Origin: Planktotalea sp.
GTDB lineage: Bacteria > Pseudomonadota > Alphaproteobacteria > Rhodobacterales > Rhodobacteraceae
Assembly (NCBI RefSeq): GCF_018607965.1
Contig: NZ_JABBAM010000095.1
Location: 24,760-81,645 of the forward strand
DNA: 56,886 nt
Reading direction: 5' to 3'
A program made the translations under genes and the position numbers. The notes beneath the pieces are model-generated. The model ran no database searches and was not told the DNA's origin. It saw only the letters and a program-made list of their open reading frames with translations. Shown one piece after another: positions 52,223 to 56,886 of the stretch; within the stretch, counting starts at the first letter, position 1; every line of letters begins with the position of its first letter.

Positions 52223-53086
52223 CTAGATCGCTTTCTTGATGCTCTCTTCAAGGTAGATTTCGCGCAAACGCGGCGCAACTTTTCCGGGCGTCCTATCACC
52301 CAACTGCGCCCCGTCGATTTCGACGACTGGCATCACGAATGTGGACGCAGACGTGATAAACGCCTCATCTGCTTGCATCGCTTCTTCAATGGTAAAGTTA
52401 CGCTCTTCCACTTCCATCTGCGCCTCTTTGGCAAACCGCAGAACTGCAGCGCGGGTGATACCGTGCAAGATGTCATTGGATAGGGCGCGCGTGATAATCT
52501 TGTTGCCCTTCACGATATAGGCGTTATTGGATGTGCCCTCGGTGACAAAACCGTCCTCGACCATCCACGCATCATCTGCGCCCGCTTTCTTAGCCATCAT
52601 CTTACCCATAGACGGGTAGAGCAATTGAACCGTTTTGATGTCGCGACGGCCCCAACGGGCGTCCTCGATCGAGATGACTTTGATACCCACCTTCGCAACG
52701 GGTGAATTCGCCAGACCCGGCTTGTTCTGTGTGAACAGAACAATCGTTTGCGGCGTTGTTTCTGGATCAGGGAAGACGAAATCACGATCATCCGGCGCAC
52801 CGCGCGTGATCTGAAGATAGATCATCCCATCCACAATTTTGTTTTCACGCACCAATTCACGGTGGACCTCCAAAAGGTCTTCCTTGGAAATCGGATTGTT
52901 CATGTCCAACTCATCCAGTGAACGGTTCAAACGGACTGCGTGACCGTCAAAATCGATCAGCTTGCCACCCAGAACAGACGTCACCTCATACACACCATCC
53001 GCCATCAGAAAGCCGCGATCAAAGATCGAAACCTTCGCTTCGTTTTCGGGTAGATATTCGCCGTTTAAATAAACAGTACGTGTCAT
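52223..53086 (-). CDS. dat: D-amino-acid transaminase
   Basis: YLNGEYLPENEAKVSIFDRGFLMADGVYEV, VTEGTSNNAYIV, PLP class IV. Confidence 0.9.
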   Translation of the reverse strand: MTRTVYLNGEYLPENEAKVSIFDRGFLMADGVYEVTSVLGGKLIDFDGHAVRLNRSLDELDMNNPISKEDLLEVHRELVRENKIVDGMIYLQITRGAPDDRDFVFPDPETTPQTIVLFTQNKPGLANSPVAKVGIKVISIEDARWGRRDIKTVQLLYPSMGKMMAKKAGADDAWMVEDGFVTEGTSNNAYIVKGNKIITRALSNDILHGITRAAVLRFAKEAQMEVEERNFTIEEAMQADEAFITSASTFVMPVVEIDGAQLGDRTPGKVAPRLREIYLEESIKKAI

Positions 53087-53095
53087 CGTTCTCTC

Positions 53096-54061
53096 CTATC
53101 CCCAGAGCTTTGAGCTGGGCGGGTGGACGCCAGCGGCGTCAAATTGAAGGGGTGTCGCGCGGTCTTCGGCCAGAAGCAGCGGGCCGTCAAGGTCTGTTAC
53201 CAATGCGCCTTGTGCAAGCAATGTCGCAGGTGCCATTGCAAGCGAGGACCCAACCATGCAGCCAACCATCACTTGATAGCCCTGCGCCAAGGCCGCCTCT
53301 TTCAGCGCTAGCGCTTCGGTCAAACCACCTGTTTTATCCAGCTTGATGTTCACCACATCATACTTGCCCTTCAGCTTGGGCAGGCTGTCGCGATCATGAC
53401 AGGATTCGTCCGCACACACAGGCAGCGGACGTTCTATCTCGCTTAGGGCATCGTCTTCGCCAGCAGGCAAAGGTTGCTCCACCAGCTCTACGCCAAGGCC
53501 AACTAAATGCGGGGCGAGGTCTGCGTAAACATCTGCGCTCCAGCCCTCATTAGCATCAATGATTATCCGTGATTTCGGCGCACCACGGCGCACTGCCTCA
53601 AGCCGAGGCATGTCGTCGGGTGTGCCCAGTTTAATCTTAAGCAAAGGGCGGAACGCATTTTCGCTGGCCTGCTTTTGCATCGCGTCCCGCGTTCCTAGCG
53701 ATAATGTATAGGCTGTGATCTCTGGCCACGGCTTGTTCAAACCTGCCAGTTGCCAAACGGCTTTGCCCGCACGTTTGGCTTCCATATCCCAAAGCGCACA
53801 ATCAACTGCATTGCGCGCGGCACCTGCGTCTAACAAATCGTAAAGATCAGCGCGCGTGAAGGTTTCAGGAAGCCTGCGAATTTGCGCTTCTACACTTTCT
53901 AACGTTTCATCATAGCGCGCATACGGGACGCATTCGCCCCAGCCCATGTGATGACCGTCTTGCAAGCAAACCGTCAAAACCTTGGCCTCGGTACGCGAAC
54001 CACGCGAAATGGTGAACACCTGCGCGAGCTGAAATACATCGCGCGTGACATCAATTTTCAT
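53096..54061 (-). CDS. dgcA: N-acetyl-D-glutamate racemase DgcA (enolase superfamily, dipeptide epimerase-like)
   Basis: FTISRGSRTEAKVLTV, IIDANEGW, CADESCHD, NIKLDKTGGLTEAL. Adjacent to dgcN. Confidence 0.85.
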   Translation of the reverse strand: MKIDVTRDVFQLAQVFTISRGSRTEAKVLTVCLQDGHHMGWGECVPYARYDETLESVEAQIRRLPETFTRADLYDLLDAGAARNAVDCALWDMEAKRAGKAVWQLAGLNKPWPEITAYTLSLGTRDAMQKQASENAFRPLLKIKLGTPDDMPRLEAVRRGAPKSRIIIDANEGWSADVYADLAPHLVGLGVELVEQPLPAGEDDALSEIERPLPVCADESCHDRDSLPKLKGKYDVVNIKLDKTGGLTEALALKEAALAQGYQVMVGCMVGSSLAMAPATLLAQGALVTDLDGPLLLAEDRATPLQFDAAGVHPPSSKLWG

Positions 54062-54121
54062 GTTGTTCATTCCTTGGGTCATTCGTGACGCGCGCAGCCG
54101 AGGCCACGCGCGGCAAAAGCA

Positions 54122-55123
54122 TCAGATATCGGCAAGCGCGTCAACCAAGCGATCCGCGCCGTGACGGTATGGATCAACCGCTGGCAAACCCATGCGATCC
54201 TCGACCTCTTTCAGATACGCAACGGCAACGTCCTCGGACATATGCTGTGTGTTCACTGAAATACCGACAACCTTACAGGCTAGGTTTCCAACTTGCGCCA
54301 ACGGCAACGCCGTATCGCGCAACTGCTCAAGCGTTGGCAGTGTGTATGTCGGCAAGCCACGCATGTGTGTGCGTGTTGGTTCGTGGCACAGGATCAACGC
54401 ATCAGGCTGACCACCATGGACAAGCGCCATGGTCACACCGGAATAGGACACGTGGAACAGACTGCCCTGACCTTCAATCATATCCCAGTGATCTTCGTCA
54501 TTGTCAGGTGTGAGATATTCAACTGCACCCGCCATAAAGTCCGCGATCACCGCGTCCAAAGGAACGCCGTTGCCTGTGATCAAGATACCCGTCTGGCCCG
54601 TTGCACGGAACGTGGATTTCAGACCCCGCTCTTGCATGACTTTGTCCATCGCCAAAGCTGTGTACATCTTGCCCGCAGAGCAATCTGTGCCAACCGCCAA
54701 GCAACGCTTGCCTGTGCGTTTGATGCCGTTCGCAATGGGATAGCCAACCGTTGGAACGCGCACGTCGTGCAATGTGCCACCGCTGGTTTGCGCAGCAGCG
54801 ACCAAATCGCCCTCGTCACGCAACAGATTGTGCAGACCGGACGCCAGATCATAGCCCATCTCAAGCGCTTCGATCAGCACTGTTTTCCAAGCTTGGCTAA
54901 TGATGCCGCCACGGTTGGCAACACCGATGACAAGCGTTTTGGCACCGGCTGCTTTGGCCTCAGCCAATGTCATGTCTTTGAGGCCCACGTCAGCGCCGCA
55001 GCCCTCCAAGCGCAACTGACCAACCGAATTTTCAGGGCGCCAATCTTTGATACCCTGCGCAACTTTCGCAGACAGTTGGTCAGGCGCATCGCCCAAGAAA
55101 AGCAGATATGGAGTTTCAATCAT
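54122..55123 (-). CDS. dgcN: N-acetyltransferase DgcN (DUF1611 family)
   Basis: VGTDCSAGKMYTALAMDKVM, RATGQTGILITGNGVPLDAVIADFMAGAVEYL, EGQGSLFHVSYSGVTMALVHG. Confidence 0.87.
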   Translation of the reverse strand: MIETPYLLFLGDAPDQLSAKVAQGIKDWRPENSVGQLRLEGCGADVGLKDMTLAEAKAAGAKTLVIGVANRGGIISQAWKTVLIEALEMGYDLASGLHNLLRDEGDLVAAAQTSGGTLHDVRVPTVGYPIANGIKRTGKRCLAVGTDCSAGKMYTALAMDKVMQERGLKSTFRATGQTGILITGNGVPLDAVIADFMAGAVEYLTPDNDEDHWDMIEGQGSLFHVSYSGVTMALVHGGQPDALILCHEPTRTHMRGLPTYTLPTLEQLRDTALPLAQVGNLACKVVGISVNTQHMSEDVAVAYLKEVEDRMGLPAVDPYRHGADRLVDALADI

Positions 55124-55373
55124 GGTAGTCCCCTCGGAATCATAAGTGTCAACGCGGATATTGGCGCGGGAATTGCACGATTATCTCGCGTAATTACGTG
55201 GATTTTCATAAATATCGGGAAAATATTGCGTAGATACAAAGTAAATTAGAATTATCTTTCTCAAATCTAGAATTACACACACGCGTCGTGCGTCTCTGCA
55301 TTGCAGCGCGCACGAATGCAGCTGCAGAAAATTCCCTTGCGAACGCTCTCGCAACGAAATAACTCTAACGCAG

Positions 55374-55396
55374 ATCAAAACGTAATTAAATTACCC
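55374..55396 (+). promoter_or_regulatory. EMC-gene upstream element ATCAAAACGTAATTAAATTACCC
   Basis: 20 of 23 positions identical to 4054-4076 upstream of ecm. Contains inverted repeat GTAAT-N3-ATTAC. Confidence 0.7.
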
Positions 55397-55408
55397 GAAA
55401 GGTCCGCT

Positions 55409-56365
55409 ATGAGCTTCCGCATCCAACCTACACCCGTTGCACGTCCCAACCGCTGCCAGCTTTTCGGACCCGGTTCTCGCCCTGCGATCTTTGAGAAAAT
55501 GGCAGCAAGTGCTGCAGACGTCATCAACCTTGATCTTGAAGACAGCGTCGCACCGTCCGACAAAGACAGCGCGCGTGCCAATGTGATCAAAGCGATCAGC
55601 GATGTGGATTGGGGCGACAAGACGCTGTCCGTGCGCATCAACGGTCTCGATACACCTTATTGGTATCGCGATGTTGTGGACCTTTTGGAACAAGCAGGCG
55701 AGCGATTAGATCAAATCATGATCCCCAAAGTGGGTTGCGCTGCCGATATCTATGCAGTCGACGCACTGGTCACAGCGATCGAAACCGCAAAAGGGCGCAC
55801 CAAGCCGATTTCATTTGAAGTCATCATCGAAAGTGCTGCTGGCATTGCCCACGTCGAAGAGATCGCCGCCGCCTCCCCCCGCCTCCAAGCGATGAGCCTT
55901 GGCGCAGCCGATTTCGCGGCCTCCATGGGCATGGCAACGACGGGCATCGGCGGCACACAAGCCAACTACTACATGATCCACGAAGGCCAGAAACATTGGT
56001 CCGACCCGTGGCACTGGGCACAGGCCGCAATCGTCGCCGCCTGCCGCACGCACGGCGTTTTGCCTGTCGATGGACCGTTCGGCGACTTCTCTGATGACGA
56101 GGGCTTTGTCGCCCAAGCACGCCGTTCCGCAACCCTAGGCATGGTCGGAAAATGGGCAATCCACCCTAAACAAATCGCACTGTCTAACGAGGTGTTCACC
56201 CCCTCCACCGAGGCCGTCGCAGAAGCCCGCGAAATCCTAGCCGCGATGGAAACGGCAAAAGCCAACGGCGAAGGCGCAACCGTTTACAAAGGCCGCTTGG
56301 TCGACATCGCGTCGATCAAACAGGCCGAAGTGATCGTGCGCAGTTCTGAGATGATGGGCGGCTAA
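55409..56365 (+). CDS. mcl1: L-malyl-CoA/beta-methylmalyl-CoA lyase
   Basis: RPNRCQLFGPGSRPAIFEKMAASAADVINLDLEDSVAPSDK...MSLGAADFAASMGMATTGIGGTQ...GKWAIHPKQI. Confidence 0.96.
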   Translation: MSFRIQPTPVARPNRCQLFGPGSRPAIFEKMAASAADVINLDLEDSVAPSDKDSARANVIKAISDVDWGDKTLSVRINGLDTPYWYRDVVDLLEQAGERLDQIMIPKVGCAADIYAVDALVTAIETAKGRTKPISFEVIIESAAGIAHVEEIAAASPRLQAMSLGAADFAASMGMATTGIGGTQANYYMIHEGQKHWSDPWHWAQAAIVAACRTHGVLPVDGPFGDFSDDEGFVAQARRSATLGMVGKWAIHPKQIALSNEVFTPSTEAVAEAREILAAMETAKANGEGATVYKGRLVDIASIKQAEVIVRSSEMMGG

Positions 56366-56886
56366 CCCGCCAAACATTCCGTGAAGCTATCTGCAAGTCC
56401 TTGCAGCAGTTCGAAATACAGATCAGGGCCGGGCGAAAGTCTGGCCCCCATTGCATCCAGCTCACCTATTTTCGTATCCGTTCCCTCGATCACGACATCC
56501 ACAAGCCGCGCGCTTTGCTGCAGCTCAGTAAACACACACGCCAATCCATGTTCACGCAACTGATCACGTGCAGTCGCGATCCGCTTCGGGCTTGGCGCTG
56601 TCGCATCGCCCAGCGCGATTGAGCCTTCAAATTCAGGACCAAAGCGGCGATCAAAATACTGAAATCCATCATGAAGAACCATTTAGAGCTGCGACTTTAC
56701 CGCGCTCAATTGCGAATCAATGCGCGCCGTCAGCGCTGTCAAACTCTGCACCGCTTTCAACGCATTCGCGCCGTAAGCATCGGAATTTTCGGGATCAGCG
56801 GCACTTAGGCACGTTTCAATTGCACCAATCCATAGTTTGGCATTCGCAGGATCCAACCACCCATGCGGATCAAGATCATCGTCGCC
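56362..56886 (-). pseudogene. znuA: zinc ABC transporter substrate-binding protein ZnuA, C-terminal part, with in-frame TAA at 56683-56685; 5' end beyond window
   Basis: Same reading frame on both sides of the stop: GDDDLDPHGWLDPANAKLWIGAIETCLSAADPENSDAYGANALKAVQSLTALTARIDSQLSAVKSQL*MVLHDGFQYFDRRFGPEFEGSIALGDATAPSPKRIATARDQLREHGLACVFTE. Confidence 0.8.

Noticed and set aside
54293-55249. 318-aa ORF opposite dgcN
   Set aside because: Antisense artefact with no coherent domain.

Overview
The window looks like a chromosomal segment from a marine Rhodobacteraceae (roseobacter-type) alphaproteobacterium. It is dominated by two central-carbon modules. The first is the ethylmalonyl-CoA (EMC) pathway: ccr, ecm/meaA, mesaconyl-CoA hydratase, (3S)-malyl-CoA thioesterase mcl2, and malyl-CoA/beta-methylmalyl-CoA lyase mcl1. 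The second is the TCA cycle: sdhCDAB, mdh, sucCD, sucAB, lpdA. Other genes include ftsEX, lysA, argH, pheST, rpmI-rplT, pyk, and a dat-dgcA-dgcN D-amino-acid cluster. I found no rRNA, tRNA, CRISPR, transposon or prophage. The most interesting signals are not in the ORFs. (i) A paired palindrome TGTGATCACA-N11-TGTGATCACA with identical geometry and a shared downstream ATTAC sits upstream of both sdhC and sucC. (ii) A near-identical 23-bp block (ATCAAAACGTAATnnnATTACCC) lies just upstream of ecm and mcl1, with a related palindrome upstream of ccr. A second motif, CYGCRTTGCNGCA, lies upstream of four EMC genes. (iii) Several accessory genes look inactivated by single-nucleotide lesions while all core metabolic genes are intact: a LuxR-type regulator, a DUF4344 protein, a Hint-domain protein, an OmpA/BON protein and znuA, plus mscL with a non-canonical start codon. 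Real gene decay and homopolymer sequencing error are both possible and need read-level checking. No clear-cut undescribed multi-gene system (defence, secretion, biosynthetic cluster) was identified.
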